Source of the DNA: Planctomycetota bacterium
GTDB taxonomy: Bacteria > Planctomycetota > Phycisphaerae > Phycisphaerales > Phycisphaeraceae
DNA length: 64,000 nt
Reading direction: 5' to 3'
Assembly (NCBI GenBank): GCA_021413865.1
Contig: JAIOPN010000012.1
Location: 1-64,000 of the forward strand
Part shown: piece after piece, positions 28,052-36,406 of the stretch
How positions within the stretch are numbered: position 1 is the stretch's first letter
How the letters are laid out: each line of letters opens with the position of its first letter
Made by a program: the position numbers and the translations under genes
The notes under the pieces: generated by a model
What the model was told of the DNA's origin: nothing
Database searches by the model: none
Seen by the model: the letters and a program-made list of their open reading frames with translations, nothing else

Positions 28052-28765
28052 TCAAACCGTGCCCTTCACGGGGTTCACCCGCTCAATCAGCGTGGGCGGC
28101 GCCCCGATGCCCACCACCATCACCCTGCCCAGATACCGCCCCGCCACGGCCGACGCGAAACCAACCTTCTCGGCGACAAACGTCACCGTCACGTCTGCTT
28201 CGATCGCCGCCCCGCCGGGCACGCCCGTATCACAATCCAGACCCGAGGGCAGATCAACGGCGACCACAATGACGCCCTTGCGATGCACCGCATTGCACCG
28301 ATCGATGACCCCCGCGACGTGCCCCCGGACCCTCCCCGTGAACCCCGTGCCCAGCAACGCATCGACGACCACGCAAGGCTCCCGTGCCGGGTCGGGCCAA
28401 TGCCGCAACATCTCCCCGTTCGACAATGGACGGACGAGTCCTATCCGATCGGCGATCACATGATTGACGGCACATTCACCGCTCAGCGCCGACGCCTCGC
28501 GGCACGCGTATGCGACGACCGACACGCCGGCGTTGTGCAGGTGCCGCGCAATCACGTACCCGTCCCCGCCGTTGTTCCCCCCGCCGCAGAGCACGTCCAC
28601 GCGTGCGCGTGCCGGATCGATTTGGACCCGGTCACGCAGCACGTCGAGCACCGCCCGCGCCGCGTTGCCCCCCGCGTTCTCCATCAACACGGCGGCTGGG
28701 ATACCCAGTTCCTCGATGGCCAAGCGGTCCACCTCGCGAACTTGTGCCCGTGTCAGCCTCGTCAT
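28052..28765 (-). CDS. nnrE: NAD(P)H-hydrate epimerase
   Basis: 237 residues, single YjeF_N domain. The start MTRLTRAQVREVDRLAIEE at 28765 is followed by GIPAAVLMENAGGNAARAV, the GGGNNGGDGYVIARHL phosphate-binding loop and DALLGTGFTGRVRG, then VDLPSGLDCDTG. It epimerises damaged R-NAD(P)H hydrate so a dehydratase can repair it. The C-terminal dehydratase domain (NnrD) often fused in bacteria is absent. An extension of the open frame beyond 28765 overlaps the divergent gene and is rejected. Confidence 0.92.
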   Translation of the reverse strand: MTRLTRAQVREVDRLAIEELGIPAAVLMENAGGNAARAVLDVLRDRVQIDPARARVDVLCGGGNNGGDGYVIARHLHNAGVSVVAYACREASALSGECAVNHVIADRIGLVRPLSNGEMLRHWPDPAREPCVVVDALLGTGFTGRVRGHVAGVIDRCNAVHRKGVIVVAVDLPSGLDCDTGVPGGAAIEADVTVTFVAEKVGFASAVAGRYLGRVMVVGIGAPPTLIERVNPVKGTV

Positions 28766-28825
28766 GACGCCAGTGTAACGGGGGTGTCCATTGCCTGATC
28801 GGACACTGGCCGTGACAATGCGGCC

Positions 28826-29326
28826 GTGAGGATCGACGTTCACAATCTCCGCCGTGATTTCTTGTTCGCCGCCGAGGTGGACATGAAAGCTCCACCGGCG
28901 GTGCTCAAGAACAGCGGGGATGCGGGTTCCGGCGAGGTGTACCTCGACTGGGAGCAGGCGGTGGACGACACGGGTGGCTTGCGGCGCTGCCCGGTGTGCG
29001 GCTGCCGGGAATTGTTCTGCCGCAAGGATTTCCCGCAGGTGACCGGCTTCGTGCTGGTCGCGACGGCGGCGGTGCTGTCGATGGTGCTGTTCGGCCTGCG
29101 CCACGTGCTGGCGGGCCTGACGGTGCTGGGCGCGATGGCGGCCATCGACGGTGCGATCTACCTCTTCACCGGCCGGTGCGTCGTCTGCTACCGCTGCCGC
29201 AGCGAGTTCCGCGGCCTGCCCATCCGCGCGGACCACCCCAAATGGGACCTGTCGCTGGGCGAGAAATACCGCATCATCGACGGCGGCGCCGCGACCGACC
29301 GATCCACACCGGAGCAACCTCGATGA
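28826..29326 (+). CDS. Zinc-ribbon membrane protein, function unknown
   Basis: 166 residues from GTG at 28826; ATG at 28883 is an alternative. A CPVCGCRELFC cluster (about residues 55-65) and a second Cys pair CVVCYRC (about residue 138) flank two closely spaced membrane segments (VTGFVLVATAAVLSMVLF and a GLTVLGAMAAIDGAIYLF tract). Two zinc-ribbon halves separated by a hairpin of membrane helices is the only structure I can see. It ends in an ATGA overlap with the acyltransferase gene, so the two are coupled. Confidence 0.7.
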   Translation: MRIDVHNLRRDFLFAAEVDMKAPPAVLKNSGDAGSGEVYLDWEQAVDDTGGLRRCPVCGCRELFCRKDFPQVTGFVLVATAAVLSMVLFGLRHVLAGLTVLGAMAAIDGAIYLFTGRCVVCYRCRSEFRGLPIRADHPKWDLSLGEKYRIIDGGAATDRSTPEQPR

Positions 29327-29952
29327 GCACGGAAACACAACAACCCCTCGGCCCGCTGGTGATCTACGGCGCGGGCGGGCACGGCCGTGTCGTCGCCGAC
29401 GCCGCCCGGGCGCAGGGCTGGCGCGTCGTCGGCTTCCTTGACGATTTGGCGCCGGCCGGAACCGCGGTCGGTGAATCCAACGTGCTCAGCGCGACCCAGG
29501 TCAGAGACGCACGCGCCGCGGTGATCGTCGGCATCGGCGACAACAAGACAAGGGAACGCATCCAACTCAGGCTCGTCTCCGAGGGCTGGCGCGTCATCAC
29601 AGTCATCCACCCCACCGCATGGATAAGCCCGTCGGTGGCGCCCGGAAGCGGCGCGTTCGTCGGGGCGGGCGCGATCGTGCAGGCAGGTGCGGCCATCGGC
29701 GAGGGGGCGATCGTCAACACACGGGCTGTCATCGAGCATCACTGCGTGGTCGGCGAGTTTGCGCACGTCGCGCCGGGGGCGGCGCTGGGCGGCGCGGCGA
29801 CGATCGGGCGTGGCACGCTGGTGGGGATGCAGGCGGCGGTGCTGCCGATCGTCCGCGTGGGTGCGGGCGCGACCGTCGGCGCTGGCGCCGTGGTGACGAA
29901 GGACGTGGGCGCGGGCATCACGGTGGTGGGCGTGCCGGCGCGGGTGCGATGA
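29323..29952 (+). CDS. NeuD-like sugar O/N-acyltransferase
   Basis: 209 residues. A PglD/NeuD-type N-terminal domain (LVIYGAGGHGRVVADAA) is followed by a left-handed beta-helix of hexapeptide repeats (GAFVGAGAIVQAGAAIGEGA to GAGATVGAGAVVTKDV) ending in VVGVPARVR. The catalytic-type His is in IEHHCVVGEFAHVAPG. Family members acetylate sialic acid-like or bacillosamine-like sugars; the substrate here is not determined. Start is fixed by the 4-bp overlap with the upstream gene. Confidence 0.87.
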   Translation: MSTETQQPLGPLVIYGAGGHGRVVADAARAQGWRVVGFLDDLAPAGTAVGESNVLSATQVRDARAAVIVGIGDNKTRERIQLRLVSEGWRVITVIHPTAWISPSVAPGSGAFVGAGAIVQAGAAIGEGAIVNTRAVIEHHCVVGEFAHVAPGAALGGAATIGRGTLVGMQAAVLPIVRVGAGATVGAGAVVTKDVGAGITVVGVPARVR

Positions 29953-29973
29953 GTCGACGACTCTATAAATGGA

Positions 29974-30010
29974 CAGGCCACCGACTCTCGCCGGTGGCCT
30001 GTTGCGTTTT
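29974..30010 (+). terminator. Terminator after the acyltransferase gene
   Basis: 10-bp perfect stem caggccaccg / cggtggcctg, 8-nt loop, then ttgcgttttt. It lies 21 bp past the stop codon and just before the 3' end of the convergent RNase P RNA gene. Confidence 0.8.
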
Positions 30011-30012
30011 TG

Positions 30013-30427
30013 GCGGCGTGGATTCGTAAGCCGAGTTCTGTCACCCGGGGGTTTAGCCCGGGCGGCGACCATTTCTCTGGGCCCGCCGTTGCCGACGGGC
30101 TCGAGCGACCTACCCGCCCCATGAGCCCCGGACCGGGGTCGCCCACGTAAGCGAACTCACGTGGGCTAGGGGCTGCTTGGCCTTGCACGCGGTGGGGCTT
30201 GCCATGCCCGTCGTGTCGCCACGCCGGCGGTGGTCTCTTACACCACCTTTTCACCCTTACCCCTCGGATCGCTCCGCGGGGCGGTACGTTTTCTGTGGCG
30301 CTGTCCCGCGCTCCGCCGTCTCCAGCAGAGCGGGTGGGTGTTACCCACCACCGTGTCCTGTCGTGTTCGGACTTTCCTCCCCCGCGGCCGTTTCCGGTCA
30401 CGGAGGCGATCGCCTCGTCCACGCCAC
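30013..30427 (-). ncRNA. rnpB: RNase P RNA
   Basis: On the minus strand the universal core gaggaaagtccga lies at 30379-30367 and the 3' signature agaactcggcttac at 30039-30026. The terminal P1 helix pairs GGCGTGGA (30425-30418) with TCCACGCC (30022-30015), which sets the ends. Other hallmark strings (acaggacacggtgg, ggtaacacccac, gggtaggtcgc, agagaaatgg) are in the expected order for a bacterial A-type ribozyme of ~415 nt that matures tRNA 5' ends. Confidence 0.95.
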
Positions 30428-30434
30428 CGACACC

Positions 30435-30440
30435 ATCATA
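30435..30440 (-). promoter_or_regulatory. Likely -10 box of rnpB
   Basis: TATGAT on the minus strand sits 8-13 nt upstream of the predicted 5' end of RNase P RNA. The -35 position (GTGCCG at about 30463-30458) is a poor match. Confidence 0.45.
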
Positions 30441-30510
30441 TCCGTGATCCGGCCGCGCGGCACTCCCAACTCATTCGCGCCGCTGTGCGCGTGTGGTACC
30501 CTGACGACGC

Positions 30511-31509
30511 ATGGCAACAGGCCCCACCGGTATCGAGACAGCCATCTGGACCGACCCGGAACGCGCGGGCATGGTGTCGGCCATCCTCGAACGCATGGGT
30601 GACGCCATACGCCCCATCGCCGTCGGCGGCTCGCGTGCGACGCCGGTCTCGCAGCTCGCCGACAGCCTGGGCCTGCGGTCGGAAGACGACGCACGCAAGA
30701 TGCTGATCGACCATCCCGCGGCGTTCCTGCTCCTGGCCGGTGCGGGCGTCAAGCGTGACACGATCACGCACGCCGTCGCGCAGGGGACCGTCGTCCTCGC
30801 CGTCGAGCCCGCCGCCGATGCCCTCGAATCCCTCGCCACCCCGGTCGGTAAAAACACCAGTGCACCCGCCGGGCGCATCATCACCCTCCCCGCCTTCGAC
30901 CGCTCCCCCGGCTGGGCCAGCGCCGCCGACCCCGCGCAGGTCTTGGGCAGGCTCCACTCTCTCTCGCTCGCCAGCCTCGGGCACGCCGCCGAGTGCTCCC
31001 TCTTCGCCCGCCTCTACGACGCCTGGCACACCCTCCTCGCGCTCACCCCCCTGCCCGAGTCGATCGACGCCTCCATCGTCGGCGCCGGCGACGAGCCCCC
31101 CGACGACCTCCGCGCCATCGCCGGCAACCTCTCCGCCCACGCCCGCCTCCCGGGCGGCTCGGCCATCATCCTCCAACTCAGCGACCGCGCCGGCGAGCAC
31201 GAGCGCCGGCTCCGCATCCTCGGCGACCAGGGCTCGCTCCTCGTCAGTGACCTCACCTACCGCCTCACCGACCCCGTCGGCAAAATCCTCGACTCCAAGT
31301 CCGGCACCGCCCCCGACGGCAACCTCTTTGCCGACATGATCGCCAAGCAGTGGGCCCGCCTGCTCGACCGCCCCGAGGCCATCCCCCCCACGCCCCCCGC
31401 CCAAAGCGAACCCCGCGTCCTGGCCTGCTGCCTCGCCTCCCTCCTCAGCGCCCGCACCGCACAGCCCGAGAGCCCGACGAAGCTCTTATCCGTGCATGGG
31501 TTGGGGTGA
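30511..31509 (+). CDS. Gfo/Idh/MocA-like oxidoreductase-related protein
   Basis: 332 residues. The order of an N-terminal alpha/beta domain (IRPIAVGGSRATPV, FLLLAGAGVKRDTI, VLAVEPAAD) and a C-terminal domain with RLYDAWHTLLALTPLPESI followed by GGSAIILQLSDRAGEHERRL and LRILGDQGSLLVSD resembles Gfo/Idh/MocA oxidoreductases, but no GxGxxG loop or catalytic EKP motif is present. It is probably a degenerate or regulatory member. It starts 71 bp beyond the rnpB promoter on the opposite strand. Confidence 0.6.
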   Translation: MATGPTGIETAIWTDPERAGMVSAILERMGDAIRPIAVGGSRATPVSQLADSLGLRSEDDARKMLIDHPAAFLLLAGAGVKRDTITHAVAQGTVVLAVEPAADALESLATPVGKNTSAPAGRIITLPAFDRSPGWASAADPAQVLGRLHSLSLASLGHAAECSLFARLYDAWHTLLALTPLPESIDASIVGAGDEPPDDLRAIAGNLSAHARLPGGSAIILQLSDRAGEHERRLRILGDQGSLLVSDLTYRLTDPVGKILDSKSGTAPDGNLFADMIAKQWARLLDRPEAIPPTPPAQSEPRVLACCLASLLSARTAQPESPTKLLSVHGLG

Positions 31510-31576
31510 GTGAAGCAACCGCATCGATTTGGGGCAACGCATGGAACCCACGCAACCCTCCGATTACGCTACTCCG

Positions 31577-32527
31577 ATGAGACGAACTCTTGCCGTCGGC
31601 GTTGCGCACTCGTGCCCCATCGGCGCGATGATCATCTCATGGCTTGTTCTCACGTCTTTCGCCGCCGTCAACACGGCGATGGCGAAGGAGTCAGCCGGCA
31701 AGGCGGCAGAGTTGAAAGTGGACGTGAAGTACGGCGGCGCGACAAGCAAGGATGGGTCGGTCAAGATCACGCTCACGAACGTAAAGGGGAAGGCGGTCGC
31801 GGGGGCAACGGTGAGGTACGTCCTGGCGGACGAATTGGACCACCCGAGCGGGAGCGGGGATAAAAATGCGGGAAGCGGTGTGTGGGACCGCGAGGTTGAC
31901 TGGTTGTACGGACGCACACCCGGCCGGGCGGCAGGCGCGGCGCAGAATTCGGCAGCAACACAATCGGCGAACGAGAACGGACCGACCACACAGCCGGGTG
32001 AGGCCGCGGCGATCGGATACACGGCAACAACGGGCACGACCAGCAAGAACGGCGTCGTCTTCATCCCACGCCAGGTGGCGCGGAGCGCGGACGGGTCGGC
32101 GTGGGTGTGGGTCGATCCGCCGAACGACTTGGCGCGGGTGATCGTGCGCGTCCCCGTGGGCGCGGGGCAGGTGAGCGTCGAGCTTCCCATCGGCGCGGTC
32201 GCGGAGGGCGAGGTCGGGTCGTCGAAGCCGCAGTCGGCCACGGACCGGTTGACGGTGGTGGCATGGTGGATGGAATCCGATCCCCCCATCGGCGATGCGC
32301 GGTACGTCTGGCCGAGGGCGTACGCGTGCCCGTTGTCGTCCGAGCACATCTATCGGCTCACGGGGCTGCGGCCGGGCGAGTACGAGTTGGTGCTGCGGAT
32401 CGTGCAGACTGAGCCGACGCCGGGGAAGACGACGGAGGTCCGCCTGGATCGCCTGACGATCGACCCGCCGGAGCCGGTGAAGAAAGAGAGCGGGGAACAC
32501 GATGTACCGAATGTGTTGCATCCGTGA
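31577..32527 (+). CDS. Secreted protein of unknown function
   Basis: 316 residues. The start at 31577 (MRRTLAVG) gives a signal peptide whose hydrophobic core is ISWLVLTSFAAVNTAMA with likely cleavage after AMA; an earlier in-frame ATG adds a polar leader and is less likely. The mature part begins with a beta-rich KVDVKYGGATSKDGSVKITL tract resembling an Ig/carboxypeptidase-regulatory-like fold, then an Ala/Gly/Thr-rich linker, then GLRPGEYELVLRIVQTEP, again an Ig-like strand pattern. No catalytic motif is seen. Confidence 0.6.
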   Translation: MRRTLAVGVAHSCPIGAMIISWLVLTSFAAVNTAMAKESAGKAAELKVDVKYGGATSKDGSVKITLTNVKGKAVAGATVRYVLADELDHPSGSGDKNAGSGVWDREVDWLYGRTPGRAAGAAQNSAATQSANENGPTTQPGEAAAIGYTATTGTTSKNGVVFIPRQVARSADGSAWVWVDPPNDLARVIVRVPVGAGQVSVELPIGAVAEGEVGSSKPQSATDRLTVVAWWMESDPPIGDARYVWPRAYACPLSSEHIYRLTGLRPGEYELVLRIVQTEPTPGKTTEVRLDRLTIDPPEPVKKESGEHDVPNVLHP

Positions 32528-32572
32528 AGCGTATGAGCGGGGGCACGGCCCGTTGAAGGGCGCCCTGCCACA

Positions 32573-32902
32573 CTACCCGCGCGGCCAATACATGATGATG
32601 CCCATGCCCGCGAGGCACACCGCGCCGCCCAAAATGTCGAAGCGGTCGGGGCGGACATGATCGACCTGCCAGCCCCAGAGGATGGCGAGCACGATGAAGA
32701 CGCCGCCGTAGGCCGCGTACACACGGCCGAAATTCGCGGGTTGGAGCGTGGCGACGATGCCGTAGAGGATGAGGATCGCCCCACCAGGCAGCGCGAGCCA
32801 CGCGGTTTTGCCCTGCTTGAGCCAGAGCCAGATGAGGTAGCCGCCGCCGATCTCGCAGAGACCGGCGAGGAGGAAGAACAGGAGCGAGCGGAGGATCGGC
32901 AT
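32573..32902 (-). CDS. YnfA/UPF0060 family small membrane protein
   Basis: 109 residues with four membrane segments: [39 protein letters not shown], a [19 protein letters not shown] segment and [18 protein letters not shown]. The family hallmarks [16 protein letters not shown] and [11 protein letters not shown] are present. YnfA-like proteins are SMR-related transporters linked to dye and antiseptic efflux in some enterobacteria. MPILRSL at 32902 was chosen because family members start there; an upstream frame extension is not conserved-looking. Confidence 0.9.
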   Translation of the reverse strand: MPILRSLLFFLLAGLCEIGGGYLIWLWLKQGKTAWLALPGGAILILYGIVATLQPANFGRVYAAYGGVFIVLAILWGWQVDHVRPDRFDILGGAVCLAGMGIIMYWPRG

Positions 32903-32987
32903 AGGGGGGGATGCTACGTATGGCCGACGGCAGAGGCAATGCGGGTTCGAACTTGCGGGAAGTGATGGATCGGAGACGCGATTATTC

Positions 32988-33015
32988 TTGCGTTTCCGCA
33001 GTCTTGTGTTAGACT
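32988..33015 (+). promoter_or_regulatory. Candidate promoter of the PEP-CTERM protease
   Basis: TTGCGT (32988-32993) and TAGACT (33010-33015) with a 16-bp spacer, about 105 bp before the start codon. The same -10 hexamer TAGACT is used upstream of tRNA-Gln. Confidence 0.35.
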
Positions 33016-33121
33016 TTTCGGGTTCATGGCCGCATTGCAGTGAAGTTGGATGTGCCACTTCCCTGTTCGTTAGATCCGGGCTGCTTTAGTTGATCCGGAC
33101 TACCCCAGAGGAGAGATGAAG

Positions 33122-34096
33122 ATGTTGAAAGCACGGAGTTTGGCGGCGGTTGGGTTGATGGCGACCCTCATGGTTGGCGGTTCGCAAGCCATGGGCGGGA
33201 TCATCCGTGCCGACCGGAGCGATTCGCAGTACCTGAACCTGGCGCAGGATTCCAAGTACCAGGCGGTCGGCCAGTTTACCTGGAGCGACACGCAGTACAA
33301 CTATTTCGCCTCGGGCACGCTGATCAGCTCGCCGGGGAACCTCTGGGTGCTGACGGCGGCGCACGTGCTCGACACGGCGGCGTCCCGCAGCTTCATCCTC
33401 GGCGGCACGTCCTACTCGGTTGCTCAGTCTGTCGTTTACCCGAGCTGGACGGGAAATCTGAACGCGGGGTACGACATCGCCCTGGCGAAGCTGAGCATCG
33501 CCCCGTCGGGGATCACTCCGGCGACGCTCTACACCGGGTCGAGCGAGGCGGGCAAAGTCGCGACCTTCGTCGGGTACGGCATGACCGGCACCGGCCTGAC
33601 CGGGGCGACGACTTTTGACAGCCTGAAGCGCGCCGGCCAGAACACACTCGACGTGCTCTACCGCACCGGTTCGGCGACCCGCATGCTCGGCACGGACTTC
33701 GACAACCCCAGCGGCACGAGCAATGTGTACGGCTCCTCCACAGCCCTCAACCTCGAATACCTCACCAGCTTCGGCGACAGCGGCGGCGGCGCATTCATCG
33801 ACGTGGCCGGCGTCACTTACCTCGCCGGCGTCACCTCCTGGGGCGCCGATTACAACAGCAACGGCCTGGACGACGACTACGGCGACATCGGCGGCTACAC
33901 CCGCGTCTCCTCCTTCGCGAGCTGGATCAATTCGACCATCTCCGCTGGGACCGGCGGCGGGGGCGGCGGGGGCGGCGGCGGTAAGGGCGGTGGCAAACCC
34001 CATGACCTCACCTCGGAGATACCCGAGCCTTCGTCGGTCGCGGTACTCATGCTGGGTATGGCGTTCGTCGCACGCCGACGTCAGCGCGGGGCGTGA
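33122..34096 (+). CDS. Trypsin-like serine protease with PEP-CTERM anchor
   Basis: 325-residue exported chymotrypsin-fold protease. A signal peptide (SLAAVGLMATLMVGGSQA) precedes the triad His81 (TAAHV), Asp118 (YDIALAKL) and Ser220 (FGDSGGGAF). A Gly-rich linker leads to a C-terminal PEP-CTERM signal: EIPEPSS, a hydrophobic helix (VAVLMLGMAFVA) and RRRQRGA, recognised by exosortase for release or attachment in EPS-producing Gram-negatives. ATG at 33122 is used because GAGGAG lies eight bases before it; ATG at 33116 is only two bases from it. The gene ends in a terminator. Its substrate is unknown. Confidence 0.9.
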   Translation: MLKARSLAAVGLMATLMVGGSQAMGGIIRADRSDSQYLNLAQDSKYQAVGQFTWSDTQYNYFASGTLISSPGNLWVLTAAHVLDTAASRSFILGGTSYSVAQSVVYPSWTGNLNAGYDIALAKLSIAPSGITPATLYTGSSEAGKVATFVGYGMTGTGLTGATTFDSLKRAGQNTLDVLYRTGSATRMLGTDFDNPSGTSNVYGSSTALNLEYLTSFGDSGGGAFIDVAGVTYLAGVTSWGADYNSNGLDDDYGDIGGYTRVSSFASWINSTISAGTGGGGGGGGGGKGGGKPHDLTSEIPEPSSVAVLMLGMAFVARRRQRGA

Positions 34097-34122
34097 GCCG
34101 ATTCAAATAAGCAAACCACCTT

Positions 34123-34158
34123 GAAAGCCGGGGGCTATCCCCGGCTTTCATTATTTTC
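34123..34158 (+). terminator. Terminator of the protease gene
   Basis: 11-bp perfect stem gaaagccgggg / ccccggctttc with a 5-nt loop, followed by attatttt. It starts 27 bp after the stop codon. Confidence 0.85.
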
Positions 34159-34175
34159 GCGTACCCCACGAAATC

Positions 34176-34203
34176 TTGACAATCCCCCCTATTCGCTTAG
34201 ACT
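34176..34203 (+). promoter_or_regulatory. Consensus-like sigma-70 promoter upstream of tRNA-Gln
   Basis: TTGACA (34176-34181), 16-bp spacer, TAGACT (34198-34203). This is the best -35 match in the window. The tRNA begins about 230 nt beyond the predicted start; the leader between is GC-rich with hairpins (gccggg/cccggt; acccgccgc/gcggcgggt) but carries no gene I can support. Confidence 0.6.
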
Positions 34204-34442
34204 TGTGTCGCTTTCCATTGTTGGGCCGACCGTGACGGACGCCGGGTTTTAGCCCGGTTGAGGCATGGACAGGTCACCCGCCGCAAGGCGCCTGCTGGCG
34301 GCGGGTTTCGAGCCCATGGAGAGTGCGGCGCATCCTTTCGCTCCCGCCCTTCCAGCGCGGGGTCAATCGGGTGGACCGCGATCGACTTACGGTCGCCCGG
34401 CCAAACCGAGACGGCCCCGAACGCGGAGAACCAGCAAACCAG

Positions 34443-34513
34443 TGACCCGTGGTGTAACGGTAGCACATCAGGTTTTGGTCCTGATTGTCTAGGTTCGAAT
34501 CCTAGCGGGTCAG
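34443..34513 (+). tRNA. tRNA-Gln (anticodon TTG)
   Basis: 71-nt cloverleaf: acceptor tgacccg/cgggtca, anticodon stem tcagg/cctga with loop TTTTGGT (anticodon TTG, reads CAA), T-arm with ggttcgaatcc. Discriminator G; CCA is not encoded. It lies 20 bp upstream of the GlmU-like gene and probably heads that transcript. Confidence 0.95.
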
Positions 34514-34533
34514 CGTTTTTTCGATCGAGCGAC

Positions 34534-35319
34534 ATGAGCCAGACCAGCACATCCTCGCCGCACGCCATCATCCTCGCCGCGGGCAAGGGCACGCGCATGG
34601 GGGGCGACCGGCCCAAGGTCGTCTATGAGGTCTTCGGCCGGCCGATGGTCTGCTGGGTCGTTGATGCCTGCCGCGCGGCGGGTGTGACGCGCTCGATCGT
34701 CGTCATCGGCTACAAGGGCGAAGAGGTCCGCGCGGCACTCGCCGGGTACAACGACGTGGTCTTTGTCGAGCAGAAAGAGCAGCTCGGCACCGGGCACGCG
34801 GCACGCATGGCCGAGCCGATGTTCAACGCGAAGTCGCCGATGGACGTGTTCGTCCTCGCGGGTGACGGGCCGTTGATCCGCGCGGCGACGCTGACGAACC
34901 TGCTCGACGTGCACCGCAAGACCGGCGCGGCGGCCACGCTGGCGACGGCGGTGCTTGACGACCCGTCGGGCTACGGCCGGGTGCTGCGGGCCGCCGATGG
35001 CGGGTTCGGCGAGATCATCGAACAGAAAGACGCGACGCCCGAACAGTTGAAAGTCCGCGAAGTGAACCCGAGCTACTACTGCTTCCGCAGCGACCTCTTG
35101 TTTGCGTCGCTGGGCCGGGTGAAGAACACGAACCGCCAGGGCGAGTATTACCTGACCGATGTGCCGGCGATGTTGAAGGGCGGGGGGAAGGTGGTTTCGG
35201 TGGTGGACGCCGTGCCGCCGCAGGACGTGCTGAGCATCAATACGCCGGAGCAGCTCGCCGAGGTTGACCGTGTGCTGCGGTCGCGTCAGGCGGGCGGAGT
35301 TGCGAGGGCCAAAGCATGA
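34534..35319 (+). CDS. GlmU-type sugar nucleotidyltransferase (uridylyltransferase domain only)
   Basis: 261 residues covering one nucleotidyltransferase domain. The pyrophosphorylase loop is ILAAGKGTRMGGDRPKVV (residues 11-28); the uracil/sugar-binding tract VEQKEQLGTGHAARMAE, VLAGDGPL with metal Asp, GYGRVLRAADG, and EVNPSYYCFRSDLL follow the order of GlmU. The C-terminal hexapeptide acetyltransferase half is missing, so this enzyme would make UDP-GlcNAc from GlcNAc-1-P only. The start ATG at 34534 follows the tRNA; the frame upstream reads through the tRNA and is not coding. It overlaps prs by ATGA. Confidence 0.88.
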   Translation: MSQTSTSSPHAIILAAGKGTRMGGDRPKVVYEVFGRPMVCWVVDACRAAGVTRSIVVIGYKGEEVRAALAGYNDVVFVEQKEQLGTGHAARMAEPMFNAKSPMDVFVLAGDGPLIRAATLTNLLDVHRKTGAAATLATAVLDDPSGYGRVLRAADGGFGEIIEQKDATPEQLKVREVNPSYYCFRSDLLFASLGRVKNTNRQGEYYLTDVPAMLKGGGKVVSVVDAVPPQDVLSINTPEQLAEVDRVLRSRQAGGVARAKA

Positions 35320-36299
35320 GCCGTTCCGACCGTGAATACCTGAAGATCTTCTGCGGGCGTGCGAGCCGCGACCTGACGGAGCGCATCTGCCGCTACCTCG
35401 ACCTGCCCGTGGGCCAGGGGCACACGGACATGTTCCCCGACGGGGAGATCATCGTGAAGCTGGAGGAGGACGTGCGCGGGCGCGACTGTTACGTCGTGCA
35501 GAGCACGTACCACCCGGTGAACGCGCACCTGATGGAGCTGCTGATCTACATCGACTGCCTCAAGCGTGCCAGTGCGCGACGCGTGACGGCGGTGATCCCC
35601 TACTTCGGCTACGCCCGGCAGGACCGCAAGGACGAGGGCCGCGTGCCCATCACAGCCAAACTGGTGGCGAACCTAATCACGACCGCCGGCGCGGACCGCG
35701 TGCTGGCGATGGACATGCACGCCGAGCAGATCCAGGGCTTCTTCGACCTGCCGGTGGACCACCTGCACGCCGCCCCGGTGATCGTCAACCACTTTGAGAG
35801 CCTGCGCGGGCAGATGAACGACATCGTCGTTGTCAGCCCGGACGTGGGCAACGTGAAGCTCGCCAACCGCTACGCGGGCTGGCTGGGCGGCGAGCTGGCG
35901 ATCGTGGACAAGCGTCGCAAGAGCGGTACCGAGATCGTCGCCGCCAACCTGATCGGCGAGGTCAAGGGCAAGACGGTGCTGATGGTGGACGACATGATCT
36001 CGACGGCCGGCACGGTCTGCGAGGCCGCCAAGCTCGTCATGGAGCGCGGCGCCAAGGACGTGTACGCCGCCTGCTCGCACCCCGTGCTTGTGGGCTTGGC
36101 GATGGAGCGCATCGCCGAGTCCCCCATCAGGCAGGTCATCGTCACCGACACCATCCCCTGCGGCCCGCGCTGCAAGCCCATCGAGGGCAAGCTCGTCGAG
36201 CTCTCCGTCGCCGAGCTGCTGGGCGAGGCGATCCACCGCATCCACCACAACCAGTCCGTGTCGAGCCTGTTCCGCAAAAAGAAGAAGGACGAGAACTGA
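35316..36299 (+). CDS. prs: Ribose-phosphate pyrophosphokinase
   Basis: 327-residue PRPP synthetase. The pyrophosphate and ribose-5-P loops are recognisable: FPDGEIIVKLEEDVRGRD, YFGYARQDRKDEGRVPITAK, the conserved VVSPDVGNVKLANRYA and the PRPP loop VLMVDDMISTAGTV. PRPP feeds purine, pyrimidine, His and Trp synthesis. Start is set by the 4-bp overlap with the GlmU-like gene, a pairing (nucleotidyltransferase-prs-rplY-pth) that matches the common bacterial glmU-prs-rplY-pth order. Confidence 0.96.
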   Translation: MSRSDREYLKIFCGRASRDLTERICRYLDLPVGQGHTDMFPDGEIIVKLEEDVRGRDCYVVQSTYHPVNAHLMELLIYIDCLKRASARRVTAVIPYFGYARQDRKDEGRVPITAKLVANLITTAGADRVLAMDMHAEQIQGFFDLPVDHLHAAPVIVNHFESLRGQMNDIVVVSPDVGNVKLANRYAGWLGGELAIVDKRRKSGTEIVAANLIGEVKGKTVLMVDDMISTAGTVCEAAKLVMERGAKDVYAACSHPVLVGLAMERIAESPIRQVIVTDTIPCGPRCKPIEGKLVELSVAELLGEAIHRIHHNQSVSSLFRKKKKDEN

Positions 36300-36406
36300 T
36301 TCAACCCCGGAGCGGCGCCGCGTGTCGGCCTCGCAGGATTTTTACCGTCAAGGAAGATTCAAACCCCAGGTCGAAAAACGACCGCGCAACGATGGAGTAA
36401 TGCATC

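Noticed and set aside
34258-34533. N-terminal extension of the GlmU-like protein
   Set aside because: The upstream frame reads through the tRNA-Gln gene (classic tRNA-derived string DPWCNGSTSGF), so it is not coding.
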